From Duganella sp. BJB480 (GTDB lineage: Bacteria; Pseudomonadota; Gammaproteobacteria; Burkholderiales; Burkholderiaceae_D): a stretch of 64,000 bases of DNA. The notes beneath the pieces were generated by a model. The model was not told the origin of the DNA and ran no database searches. It saw nothing but the letters and a program-made list of their open reading frames with translations. Positions 36,172 to 44,141 of the stretch are shown piece by piece (the first letter of the stretch is position 1; each line of letters begins with the position of its first letter). The DNA is taken from assembly GCA_003416985.1 (NCBI GenBank), contig QVIN01000006.1, positions 517,871-581,870 of the forward strand, written 5' to 3'. The position numbers were made by a program, and so were the translations under genes.

Positions 36172-36504
36172 TCAGGCGGAGAAAGGGGCTACGCCGGGCG
36201 GCGCGTGCGAGGGCGGGGTGAGGAAGTCGATCCGGCGGGCCCGGATGGAATGCTGCGGGACGAGGGCGGGCAGGGAGACCAGCATCGCCACCGGCACCAC
36301 CACAACCGCCGGCGGCGGAACACCGGCCGGCATGTGCGCGACTGCGCAAGCCGCGCAATCGTTTTGGGTGTCGGTATAGGCGTGCTTGTGCGAGCTCGCC
36401 CCGATCAGCTGCAGCGACAGGAACACCAGCACGAACAGCATCAGGACGCGCTGGATGCGCGTTTGCCGATGCGAGGTGCCTACGGAGAGTGTATGTGTTT
36501 GCAT
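36172..36504 (-). CDS. DUF2946-type small membrane protein
   Basis: 110 residues: basic N-terminus, one hydrophobic helix (VLMLFVLVFLSLQLIGA), then SSHKHAYTDTQNDCAACAVAH, and a Pro/Val-rich second hydrophobic stretch. The Cys-x2-Cys next to several His is the hallmark of DUF2946, a family encoded beside metal-related TonB receptors and transporters. It may bind a metal at the periplasmic face, by inference. The first gene on the strand before the TonB receptor. No clear ribosome binding site precedes ATG 36504. Confidence 0.75.
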   Translation of the reverse strand: MQTHTLSVGTSHRQTRIQRVLMLFVLVFLSLQLIGASSHKHAYTDTQNDCAACAVAHMPAGVPPPAVVVVPVAMLVSLPALVPQHSIRARRIDFLTPPSHAPPGVAPFSA

Positions 36505-36559
36505 GCGCGGATTTTACAGGGCTTCCGCAAGATACGCCAATGACATTCTCGTCATGCGT

Positions 36560-37246
36560 TCAATGCCGGCTGGCGGAGCCTTCGCCCACCAGGCCGCGTC
36601 GCGTGGCCAGCACCACCGCGTGGGTGCGCGCGGTGGCGCCCAGTTTATCGAACAGGCCCTTGACGTGGGTCTTGACGGTGCCGACGCCTATTCCCAGTTC
36701 TCGCGCGATGGACTTGTTGCACTGGCCTTGCGCCAGCAATTGCAGCACATCGGTCTCGCGGCTGGTCAGGTTGATGCGGGTGAAGCTGTCGGCCACGCAG
36801 CGGCTCAGGTCCGCGCTCAGGTAGCGCATGCCTCGGCTCAGCGTGCGTACCGCCGTCAGCAGCTGGTCGGCGGCGCAGTTCTGCAGCAGATAGCCGTGGA
36901 TGCCGGCCATCATCGCGCTGCGCACTTCCCATTCGCGCTCCATCTGGGTCACGATCAGCACGCGCGCCTGCGGCTCGCCGTGCTGCGGCGCGTTGGCCCG
37001 CTGGCGCATGTGTTCCAGTGCGCCCTTGTAATCGAGGATGATGACGTCCGCCGTTGCCGCTTGGGTCCCGGCCAGCTGCATGTCGCATTCCGCGCCGAGC
37101 AGCGCGGCAAGGCCGGCGCTGACGATGGCGTCGCCGTGCGCGATCAGCACGCGCACCTTGCTGTCATGGTTGTCGATGGCGCCGCCGGCCGCCATGCCAT
37201 TGCCGCTGTGAGCGGCGTGTGACCAGTTCCTGGTATCCAGTCGCAT
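36560..37246 (-). CDS. LuxR/NarL regulator with degenerate receiver
   Basis: 228 residues from ATG 37246 with GGGGAG 7 bases before. C-terminal LuxR helix-turn-helix (LTSRETDVLQLLAQGQCNKS, ELGIGVGTVKTHVKGLF) is intact. The receiver-like N-terminal part is short and altered: the acidic pair of the active pocket is replaced by His-Gly (IAHGD), the conserved Lys by Gln (GYLLQNC), though the phospho-Asp position (IILDYKG) is kept. It is probably not switched by ordinary phosphorylation. It is divergent from a canonical regulator across 177 bp. No histidine kinase is nearby. Confidence 0.88.
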   Translation of the reverse strand: MRLDTRNWSHAAHSGNGMAAGGAIDNHDSKVRVLIAHGDAIVSAGLAALLGAECDMQLAGTQAATADVIILDYKGALEHMRQRANAPQHGEPQARVLIVTQMEREWEVRSAMMAGIHGYLLQNCAADQLLTAVRTLSRGMRYLSADLSRCVADSFTRINLTSRETDVLQLLAQGQCNKSIARELGIGVGTVKTHVKGLFDKLGATARTHAVVLATRRGLVGEGSASRH

Positions 37247-37423
37247 CTCGTTTCTCCCCAAATGATTCCGTTGTCGGTTGCTGTCCTACGGCAGAAGAGT
37301 AAACTGGATTAACGATTTCACCACGCCCCGATCCGGGGTGCGTCCGCTAACCCGATAGGGTGATGGTTGAAGCGGCGCGTTTGTGGCATGCTGCCGGGTT
37401 CCGGTACGACCAGTGAGAACGCG

Positions 37424-38089
37424 ATGACAACGGCCCAAACAACGCCGATTACCGTGCTAAGCGTCGACGATCACCCCATGCTCAGGGAGGGCATCGCCAG
37501 CGTGATCGCCGCCGAGGAGGACATGCGGCTGGTCGCCGAAGCCTGCAACGGCCTGCAGGCCATCGAGTGCTATCGCAGGCTGCGGCCCGATGTCACGCTG
37601 ATGGACATCCAGATGCCGGACATGAACGGCATCGACGCCACCATCGCCATCCGCGCCGAATTCCCCGACGCGCGCATCGTGGTACTGACCACCTACGAGG
37701 GCGACGCCCTGGCGCGGCGCGCGATCGCCGCCGGCGCCGCCGGTTATCTGTTGAAAAGCATGCTGCGCAAGGAGCTGCTGGCGACCGTGCGCAACGTGCA
37801 CGAAGGCCGCCGCTGCATACCGGCGGCGGTGGCCAACTGCATCGCCCAGCACTGGCACGAGAGCGCGTTGAGCAAGCGCGAGGTGGAGGTGCTGCAGCTG
37901 GTGGCCGCGGGCCAGAGCAACAAGCGTATCGGCGTGCACCTGGCGATTTCGGAGGAAACCGTCAAGGTGCACATGAAGAGCATCCTGGCCAAGCTCAACG
38001 CCAGCGACCGCACCCACGCGGTGACGCGGGCGATCGAGCGCGGCATCATCGACCTGCATGCCTGCGGCCAGGTTGGCGGGCCTTACTGA
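37424..38089 (+). CDS. NarL-type response regulator (canonical)
   Basis: 221 residues from ATG 37424. Receiver with the acidic pair (VDDHPMLREG), phospho-Asp (TLMDIQMPDMNG), Thr (VVLTTYEGD) and Lys (GYLLKSM) all present, followed by a LuxR helix-turn-helix (LSKREVEVLQLVAAGQSN, AISEETVKVHMKSIL). It should be a phosphorylated transcription factor; the kinase is not here. It is closely similar to the regulator at 41449-42087 and lies 113 bp before the XapX-amidohydrolase operon on the same strand, so it may control it. Confidence 0.92.
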   Translation: MTTAQTTPITVLSVDDHPMLREGIASVIAAEEDMRLVAEACNGLQAIECYRRLRPDVTLMDIQMPDMNGIDATIAIRAEFPDARIVVLTTYEGDALARRAIAAGAAGYLLKSMLRKELLATVRNVHEGRRCIPAAVANCIAQHWHESALSKREVEVLQLVAAGQSNKRIGVHLAISEETVKVHMKSILAKLNASDRTHAVTRAIERGIIDLHACGQVGGPY

Positions 38090-38202
38090 CCCGTATCTAT
38101 CTCCAAAGGATGAGGAAACGGCGATCAATACCGGTGATGGCAAAAGCGGCGCGGATCTCTAGACTGGAACCATGTTGTTCCACCCTTATCTGAGGAAATC
38201 CC

Positions 38203-38472
38203 ATGTCCAAAATGTATATCGTGTCGCTGGCCGTAGGCCTGCTGGTTGGATTAATCTATGGCTTCCTGAACGTGCGTTCGCCGGCGCCGCCGGTGGTGGC
38301 GCTGGTTGGCCTGTTGGGTATCCTGCTCGGCGAGCAGCTGCCGCCGCTGCTGCGCCAGCTGTGGCAGCCCGAGGCCAAGCAGGTCTCGTGGATCGAGGAC
38401 CACGTCAAGCCGCATTGCTTCGGCCAGCTGCCGTCCGCGCAGAAGAATGATGAAACCAAGGGGAACGCATAA
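38203..38472 (+). CDS. XapX-domain small membrane protein
   Basis: 89 residues: two hydrophobic helices (IVSLAVGLLVGLIYGFLNV and PVVALVGLLGILLGEQL) joined by RSPAPP, then a soluble tail. That pattern, with the RSPAPP turn, is XapX (DUF1427), a small inner-membrane family without known function that travels with amidohydrolases. The TAA stop and the ATG of the amidohydrolase share a base (TAATG at 38470-38474), so the two are translation-coupled. GAGGAAA precedes the start. It probably helps anchor or transport for the enzyme. Confidence 0.85.
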   Translation: MSKMYIVSLAVGLLVGLIYGFLNVRSPAPPVVALVGLLGILLGEQLPPLLRQLWQPEAKQVSWIEDHVKPHCFGQLPSAQKNDETKGNA

Positions 38473-40382
38473 TGAATCCAGACCTGATCCTGCACCGCGG
38501 CCTGTTCACCACGCTGGACCGCTCCAATCCCCACGCGGAGGCGGTCGCCATCAAGGACGGCCGCTTCACGCACGTGGGCCGCGCCAACGAGATCATGGCG
38601 CTGGCCGGTCCGCACACCAAGATCATCGACCTGCAAGGCAAGCGCGTGCTGCCAGGCCTGATCGACAACCACCTGCACATCATCCGCGGCGGCCTGAATT
38701 TCAACCTGGAGCTGCGCTGGGACGGCGTGCGCAGCCTGGCCGACGCCATGGGCATGCTGAAGGCGCAGGTGGCGATCACGCCGGCGCCGCAATGGGTGCG
38801 CGTGGTGGGCGGCTTCACCGAACATCAATTCGCCGAGAAGCGCCTGCCGACCATCGAGGAACTGAACGCGGTGGCGCCGGATACGCCGGTGTTCATCCTG
38901 CACCTGTACGACCGCGCGCTGCTCAACGGCGCCGCGCTGCGCGCCGTCGGCTACACCAAGGACACGCCCGAGCCGCACGGCGGCCAGATCCTGCGCGACG
39001 GCGCCGGCAATCCCACCGGCCTGCTGCTGGCCAAGCCGAATGCGGCCATCCTGTACCAGACGCTGTCGAAGGGCCCCAAGCTGCCATTGGAATACCAGGT
39101 CAACTCGACCCGCCACTTCATGCGCGAGCTCAATCGCCTCGGTGTGACCGGCGCCATCGACGCCGGCGGCGGTTTCCAGAACTATCCCGAGGACTACCAG
39201 GTGATCCAGCAGCTGTCGGACGCCAAGCAGTTGACGATACGCCTGGCCTACAACCTGTTCACGCAAAAGCCGGCGCATGAGAAGGAAGACTTCCTGAACT
39301 GGACGCAGAGCGTCAAGTACCAGCAGGGCGACGACTACTTCCGCCACAACGGCGCCGGCGAGATGCTGACCTTCTCGGCGGCCGACTTCGAGGACTTCCG
39401 CCAGCCGCGTCCCGACATGCCGGAGACCATGGAGGACGACCTGGAAGGCGTGGTGCGCGTGCTGGCGCAGAACCGCTGGCCGTGGCGCATGCACGCGACC
39501 TACGACGAAACCATCAGCCGCGCGCTGGACGTGTTCGAGCGCGTCAACCAGGACATCCCGCTGACGGGACTGAACTGGTTCTTCGACCACGCCGAGACCA
39601 TCTCCGACCAGTCGATCGACCGCATCGCCGCGCTGGGTGGCGGCGTCGCCGTGCAGCACCGCATGGCCTATCAGGGCGAATACTTCGTCGAGCGCTACGG
39701 CCACGGCGCGGCCGAGGCCACGCCGCCGGTCAAGAAAATCCTGGAGGCGGGCGTGAAGGTCTCGGCCGGCACCGACGCGACCCGCGTGGCCTCGTACAAC
39801 CCGTGGGTGTCGCTGTCGTGGCTCATCACCGGCAAGACCGTGGGCGGCATGCAGATGTACCCGCGCGCCAATTGCCTGGACCGCGAGACCGCGCTGCGCA
39901 TGTGGACCGAGAACACCACCTGGTTCTCGAATGAGGTGGGCAAGAAGGGCCGCATCGAAGCGGGCCAGCTGGCCGACCTGATCGTGCCGGACAAGGACTT
40001 CTACGCCTGCGCCGAAAGCGAGATCGCCGACATGACGTCGCGCCTGACCATCGTAGGCGGCAAGATCGTCTACGCGGCGGGCGAATTCGCCAGCCACGAC
40101 GAGGCGCCGCCGCCCGCCATGCCGGATTGGTCGCCGGTGCGCCGCTTCGGCGGCTACGCCGGCTGGGGTGAACAGATCGGTAACAACCGCGCCGCGCTGA
40201 AGGAGCTGGAGCAGCGCAAGCGCCAGCAACAGCAGCTGCGCCAGCAGCAGGCCGCGTGCGGCTGCGCCAACCAGTGCAACGTCCACGGACACCAGCACGC
40301 CAGCGCGTGGGCCAGCAAGCTGCCCACGTCGGATCTGAAGAGCTTCTGGGGCGCGCTGGGCTGCGCCTGCTGGGCGGTGTGA
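38472..40382 (+). CDS. Amidohydrolase (YtcJ-like) with Cys/His-rich tail
   Basis: 636 residues, cytoplasmic by lack of a signal peptide. Amidohydrolase fold marks: beta-sandwich start (DLILHRGLFTTLD), metal ligands His67-x-His69 (LIDNHLHII), a later His (WFFDHAETIS), QHRMAYQGE, and the metal Asp in AGTDATRV. YtcJ-type enzymes hydrolyse amide or carbamate-like bonds; substrate unknown. The last about 50 residues are odd: a Gln-rich helix, then CGCANQCNVHGHQH and a final GCACW, five Cys and three His. The tail may bind metal. It shares start/stop bases with both neighbours (TAATG, TGATG). Confidence 0.9.
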   Translation: MNPDLILHRGLFTTLDRSNPHAEAVAIKDGRFTHVGRANEIMALAGPHTKIIDLQGKRVLPGLIDNHLHIIRGGLNFNLELRWDGVRSLADAMGMLKAQVAITPAPQWVRVVGGFTEHQFAEKRLPTIEELNAVAPDTPVFILHLYDRALLNGAALRAVGYTKDTPEPHGGQILRDGAGNPTGLLLAKPNAAILYQTLSKGPKLPLEYQVNSTRHFMRELNRLGVTGAIDAGGGFQNYPEDYQVIQQLSDAKQLTIRLAYNLFTQKPAHEKEDFLNWTQSVKYQQGDDYFRHNGAGEMLTFSAADFEDFRQPRPDMPETMEDDLEGVVRVLAQNRWPWRMHATYDETISRALDVFERVNQDIPLTGLNWFFDHAETISDQSIDRIAALGGGVAVQHRMAYQGEYFVERYGHGAAEATPPVKKILEAGVKVSAGTDATRVASYNPWVSLSWLITGKTVGGMQMYPRANCLDRETALRMWTENTTWFSNEVGKKGRIEAGQLADLIVPDKDFYACAESEIADMTSRLTIVGGKIVYAAGEFASHDEAPPPAMPDWSPVRRFGGYAGWGEQIGNNRAALKELEQRKRQQQQLRQQQAACGCANQCNVHGHQHASAWASKLPTSDLKSFWGALGCACWAV

Positions 40383-40786
40383 TGGAGGCGTTGTTCAAAC
40401 CACTGCGCGCGCCGTGGCTGCGCTGGATCTGCCTGTTGCTGATCTGCGCCGCCTATCTGCAGGGCGGCATCAATAAGCTGATGGACTTCCAGTCGGCCAT
40501 CGGCGAGATGCATCACTTCGGCCTGTCGCCGGCCGGCCCGATGGCCGCGCTGGTGATCGCCGGCGAGTTGGGCGCGTCGCTGATGATCCTGACCGGCTAC
40601 CACCGCTGGCTGGGCGCTGGCTACCTGGCCGCGTTCACCTTGATGGCCACCTTCGTCGCCAACCGTTTCTGGGAAGTCGCGGGACCGGAGCGCTTCATGA
40701 TGGCCAACGGCTTCTTCGAGCACCTGGGCCTGGCCGGCGCCTTCCTGCTGGTGGCATGGCACGACATCCAGAAGAAGGAAGCCTGA
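40382..40786 (+). CDS. DoxX-family membrane protein
   Basis: 134 residues from ATG 40382, which overlaps the amidohydrolase stop (TGATG). Four hydrophobic helices and the segments AAYLQGGINKLMDF, AALVIAGELGASLMIL and GAFLLVAWHD match DoxX, a family of small inner-membrane proteins linked to quinol oxidation or to redox complexes in other species. Its role here is unknown; the shared start/stop bases on both sides place it firmly in the XapX-amidohydrolase operon. Confidence 0.87.
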   Translation: MEALFKPLRAPWLRWICLLLICAAYLQGGINKLMDFQSAIGEMHHFGLSPAGPMAALVIAGELGASLMILTGYHRWLGAGYLAAFTLMATFVANRFWEVAGPERFMMANGFFEHLGLAGAFLLVAWHDIQKKEA

Positions 40787-41442
40787 TGCAGCGCGGCGAT
40801 ACCAAACAAAGCATGACGCTGGGCTTCCTGGCCGGCTACGTGGACACGCTGGGCTTCATCGGCCTGTTCGGATTGTTCACGGCCCACGTCACCGGCAACT
40901 TCGTGCTGCTCGGCCGCGCGATGGCGCGGCCGGCGCAGGACATCTGGCTCAAGCTGCTGGTGTTCCCGGTGTTCGTGCTGGCGGTGGCGCTGGCGCGGCT
41001 GCTGATCCTGCGCTGGGAACGCGCCGGCAGCCGCCAGCTGCGCAACAGCTTCCTGCTGCAGACGGCGCTGATGGCGGGCAGCGTCGCCAGCGCGTGGGCG
41101 GGCGCGCCCATCGAAGCGCCCGAGGCGCCGCTGACGCTGTTGACCGGCATGCTGTGCGCCGCCGCGATGGCGGTGCAGAACGCCTACGGCAAGCTGTTAT
41201 TGGGGAAGGTGGCCGCCACCACCGTCATGACCGGCAACGTGACGCAATTGGTGATCGACCTGGTGGACACGCTGCGCGGCGACGGCGAAGCGCGTGGGCG
41301 CCTGAAGAAGCTGGCCTGGCCGGTGCTGGCGTTCGCGGTGGGATGCATCAGCGGGGCGCTGGCCTTCATGCAGGCCGGGTTCAACGGCCTGCTGCTGCCT
41401 TGCGCGCTGCTGCTTTGGCTGGCCTGCACGGCCGCCGATTGA
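40786..41442 (+). CDS. DUF1275 (YoaK-type) membrane protein
   Basis: 218 residues from ATG 40786, overlapping the DoxX stop (TGATG), with GAAGGAAG as ribosome binding site. Six to seven hydrophobic helices; LGFLAGYVDTLGFIGL, FTAHVTGNFVLLGRA and TTVMTGNVTQLVIDLVD are the repeated TGN signatures of DUF1275/YoaK, putative transporters of unknown substrate. Last gene of the operon; the next gene is convergent 6 bp away with no hairpin between. Confidence 0.9.
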   Translation: MQRGDTKQSMTLGFLAGYVDTLGFIGLFGLFTAHVTGNFVLLGRAMARPAQDIWLKLLVFPVFVLAVALARLLILRWERAGSRQLRNSFLLQTALMAGSVASAWAGAPIEAPEAPLTLLTGMLCAAAMAVQNAYGKLLLGKVAATTVMTGNVTQLVIDLVDTLRGDGEARGRLKKLAWPVLAFAVGCISGALAFMQAGFNGLLLPCALLLWLACTAAD

Positions 41443-41448
41443 CGGCCG

Positions 41449-42087
41449 CTAGATCGACATGATGCCGCGCTTGAGGGCGATTGTCACCGCATGGGTGCGA
41501 TCGTTCGCGGCCAGCTTGGCCAGCACATTCTTCATGTGCGCCTTCACCGTCTCTTCGGAGATCGACAGCTGCTCGGCGATGCGGCGGTTGGACTGGCCGT
41601 TGGCCGCGTGACTCAGCACCTCCGTCTCGCGCGCGCTCAACGGCCCCTGGCCCATGTGCTGGGCCAGTTCCATTGCGATCTCCGGCGGGATGCGGCGCTG
41701 CCCCTGGTGCACGCCGCGTATGGTGTCGAGCAAATCCTTGCGCAAGGTACTCTTCAACAAAAAGCCGGCGGCGCCGCCCTGCACGGCGCGCAGGATCTGC
41801 ACGTCGCCCTTGTAGGTGGTGAGCATGACCACGCGCGCCGAGGGATGCGCCGCGCGGATCGCCTCCAGCGCGGTGACGCCGCACATGCCCGGCATGACGA
41901 TGTCCATGATGACGACGTCCGGCCGCAGCGCCTCGTACTGTTCGACCGCCTCGTGGCCGTTGCAGGCCTCGCCGGCCACGCGCATGTCGTCCTGGCTGGC
42001 GATGGCTTCGCCCAACCCCATGCGCAGCAAGGGGTGGTCGTCAACGACCAGCACGTCGATGGGGCGAGGGATGAGACTCTGTTCCAT
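41449..42087 (-). CDS. NarL-type response regulator, paralogue
   Basis: 212 residues from ATG 42087. All receiver residues are present: VVDDHPLLRMG, phospho-Asp in VIMDIVMPGMCG, Thr in VMLTTYKGD, Lys in GFLLKSTLRKDL; the LuxR part is LSARETEVLSHAANGQSN and SISEETVKAHMKNVL. It is clearly a paralogue of the regulator at 37424-38089 (shared TTYxGD, LLKSxLRK, NASDRTHAV/ANDRTHAV), and the pair bracket the XapX-amidohydrolase operon. No partner kinase is visible. It overlaps no gene; its start is 10 bp from the MBL hydrolase end, so it may be cotranscribed with that gene. Confidence 0.92.
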   Translation of the reverse strand: MEQSLIPRPIDVLVVDDHPLLRMGLGEAIASQDDMRVAGEACNGHEAVEQYEALRPDVVIMDIVMPGMCGVTALEAIRAAHPSARVVMLTTYKGDVQILRAVQGGAAGFLLKSTLRKDLLDTIRGVHQGQRRIPPEIAMELAQHMGQGPLSARETEVLSHAANGQSNRRIAEQLSISEETVKAHMKNVLAKLAANDRTHAVTIALKRGIMSI

Positions 42088-42097
42088 GCTGCCCAGT

Positions 42098-43051
42098 TTA
42101 ACGCAGCTGGGTATAGTTGGTCGCCACCCACACATAGGCCTTGCCGGTGCTGCGCAGGTGGCCCAGGCCGGGGAAGGGCAGGTGGGCCGCGCCGATCAGC
42201 GTGCCGTCCTTGGCGGCGGCGGTGAAGAATTGGTGGCGGGCGGCGGCGGCGGCCTTCGGATCGCTGTCGAAACCGATGGTCACCTCGGGATGGTCGAACT
42301 GCACCGCGCCGGCGTGGATCAGGTCACCCACCAGCAGCAGCTTCTTGCCCTTGCTCTCCACCAGATAGCTGATGTGGCCAGGCGTGTGGCCGTAGCTGGC
42401 GACCGCGCGGATGCCCGGCGTGATCTCGGTGGCGCCGTCGAACGGCTTCAGGTGCTGGCTGGCGGCGTATGGACCCACCGACGCCATCGCGCCCTGGAAG
42501 AAGCCCTTGCTGTCGGCCGGCGCCTTGTCCATGTTGGCCTGGCTGAGCCAGTAGTCGGCGTCGTGACGGTCGGCGCGCACGGTGGCGTTGGGGAAGGCCG
42601 CCTGGCCGTTGGCCGCGAGGCCGCCGACGTGGTCCGGGTGCATGTGGGTGATCAGCACCTCGTCGACCTGTTCCGGCTGATAGCCCGAGGCTTTCAGGTT
42701 GGCCAGCAGCTTGCCCAGCGTCGGCCCGAACAGATTGCCGGCACCGGTGTCGATCAGCACCAGCTTGGCGCCGGTGTTGACCAGGTAGCCGGTCACCGAG
42801 GTCTCCAGCGGGCTGGCCAGATAGGCGCGCGCCAGTTCCTGGTCGGTCTTGGCCTGCGGCTGGTGCAGCAGCTTGTTCATCGGCAGATCGACGGTGCCGT
42901 CGCTGATGGCGGTGACTTCAAAGTCGCCCAGCATCACGCGGAAGAAACCGGGGGCGTTGGTGCCGGCCAGCGGCGCGGCGGCGTAGGCGGGGGCGCTGGC
43001 GGCGAAGACCAGGGCGGCGGCAAGCGGGCTGAGTTTGCTGATGAATTGCAT
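42098..43051 (-). CDS. Exported MBL-fold metallo-hydrolase
   Basis: 317 residues from ATG 43051 with AAAGGAAC placed before. Signal peptide (LAAALVFAASAPAYA), then the metallo-beta-lactamase fold: His136-x-His138-x-Asp140-His141 (THMHPDHVGG), later GHTPGHISYL and LLLVGDLIHAG for the other metal ligands. Members include lactonases, glyoxalase-like and arylsulfatase-type hydrolases; the two-metal site is complete, so it is active, but the substrate is open. It is divergent from a LysR regulator, a common pairing, and its start region carries putative LysR sites. Confidence 0.92.
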   Translation of the reverse strand: MQFISKLSPLAAALVFAASAPAYAAAPLAGTNAPGFFRVMLGDFEVTAISDGTVDLPMNKLLHQPQAKTDQELARAYLASPLETSVTGYLVNTGAKLVLIDTGAGNLFGPTLGKLLANLKASGYQPEQVDEVLITHMHPDHVGGLAANGQAAFPNATVRADRHDADYWLSQANMDKAPADSKGFFQGAMASVGPYAASQHLKPFDGATEITPGIRAVASYGHTPGHISYLVESKGKKLLLVGDLIHAGAVQFDHPEVTIGFDSDPKAAAAARHQFFTAAAKDGTLIGAAHLPFPGLGHLRSTGKAYVWVATNYTQLR

Positions 43052-43120
43052 TATTGTTCCTTTTGTTGAATTTACTAAACGCAGTATGCATCTTTGCAAA
43101 AAATGGCACAATATGGATTA

Positions 43121-43139
43121 ATGCAAATTAATTTTGCGT
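43121..43139. promoter_or_regulatory. Putative LysR operator between divergent genes
   Basis: ATGCAAATTAATTTTGCGT is an imperfect inverted repeat (ATGCAAA against TTTTGCGT). Further TTTGCA or ATGCAAA half-sites occur at 43093-43098 and 43143-43149. All lie in the 111 bp between the MBL hydrolase and LysR genes. Confidence 0.5.
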
Positions 43140-43162
43140 GATATGCAAAGATTGGAGGCGTG

Positions 43163-44134
43163 ATGATAGACGGATTGAGGTGCCTGTTGGCGGTGGTGGA
43201 GCACGGCAGCCTGTCGCGCGCGGCGGTGGAGTTGAAGATGGCGGTGTCGTCGGTGTCGCGCAAGCTCGATGCGCTGGAGGCCGAAGTGGGCTCGCGCCTG
43301 CTGTTGCGCAGCTCGCGGCAAATGCTGCTGACCGACGCCGGCGAACGCTTCCTGCCGCGCGCCCGCAACATCCTGGCCGAGCTGGCCGAGGGCAAGGCCG
43401 ACGTGCGGGAGCTCGACAGCGAACCGCGCGGCCTGCTGACCGTGACCGCGCCGGCCGCATTCGGGCGGCTGCACGTGGCGCCGGCCGTCGCCGATTTTCT
43501 GCGGCACTGCCCGCTGCTGGAGGTCGATCTGCACGTCAGCGACGATATCGTCGACCTGTCCGCGCGCCGGGTCGACGTGGCGGTGCGCGCCGGCGTGCTG
43601 CCCGACAGCGGCCTGGTGGCGACCCGGCTGGCGGTGCAAAACCGCGTGGTCAGCGCCAGCCCGGCCTATCTGGAGCGCCACGGCTGGCCGAAAACGCCGA
43701 TGGACCTGCTCAACCACCAATGCCTGACCGTGACCGGACGCACCGCGCCGCGCGGCTGGTGGCGTTTCGAGGGGGTGAACCAGAACCAGCCGCTCGCCGT
43801 CAAGGGCAAGCTGCGCTGCGACGACACCGACACGCTGCTGCACGCGGCCATCGGCGGCGCCGGCCTGGTGCACCTGGCGAACTGGCTGGTGAGCGACGCC
43901 ATCGTGGCGGGCCAGTTGGTGCCGGTGTTCCCGATGGCGCCGGTGCAGCGGGGCGCGGCGTCGGGCCGGCGCGAGCCGCACGAGTCGGCGGTGCACGCGG
44001 TGCACATGCCGGGCCGCTCCAACCAGGTCAAGGCCCAGCTGCTGATACGTCATTTGAAGGAGTATTTCGGCGATCCGCCGTATTGGGATCTTGCGATGGA
44101 AGCTGCCGGGGCGGGCGAGCGCCGCGCCCCGTGA
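43163..44134 (+). CDS. LysR-family transcriptional regulator
   Basis: About 323 residues. I prefer ATG 43163 because GGAGG ends 4 bases before it; GTG 43160 is too close. N-terminal helix-turn-helix (LLAVVEHGSLSRAAVELKMA, VSSVSRKLDALEAEVG, LLLRSSRQMLLTDAG), then the effector-binding domain (RGLLTVTAPAAFGRLHVAP, DLSARRVDVAVRAG). By family it activates the divergent gene in answer to a small ligand, here the MBL hydrolase, and represses itself. The last stretch (about 300-323) is not conserved. Confidence 0.92.
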   Translation: MIDGLRCLLAVVEHGSLSRAAVELKMAVSSVSRKLDALEAEVGSRLLLRSSRQMLLTDAGERFLPRARNILAELAEGKADVRELDSEPRGLLTVTAPAAFGRLHVAPAVADFLRHCPLLEVDLHVSDDIVDLSARRVDVAVRAGVLPDSGLVATRLAVQNRVVSASPAYLERHGWPKTPMDLLNHQCLTVTGRTAPRGWWRFEGVNQNQPLAVKGKLRCDDTDTLLHAAIGGAGLVHLANWLVSDAIVAGQLVPVFPMAPVQRGAASGRREPHESAVHAVHMPGRSNQVKAQLLIRHLKEYFGDPPYWDLAMEAAGAGERRAP

Positions 44135-44141
44135 GGTGGGA

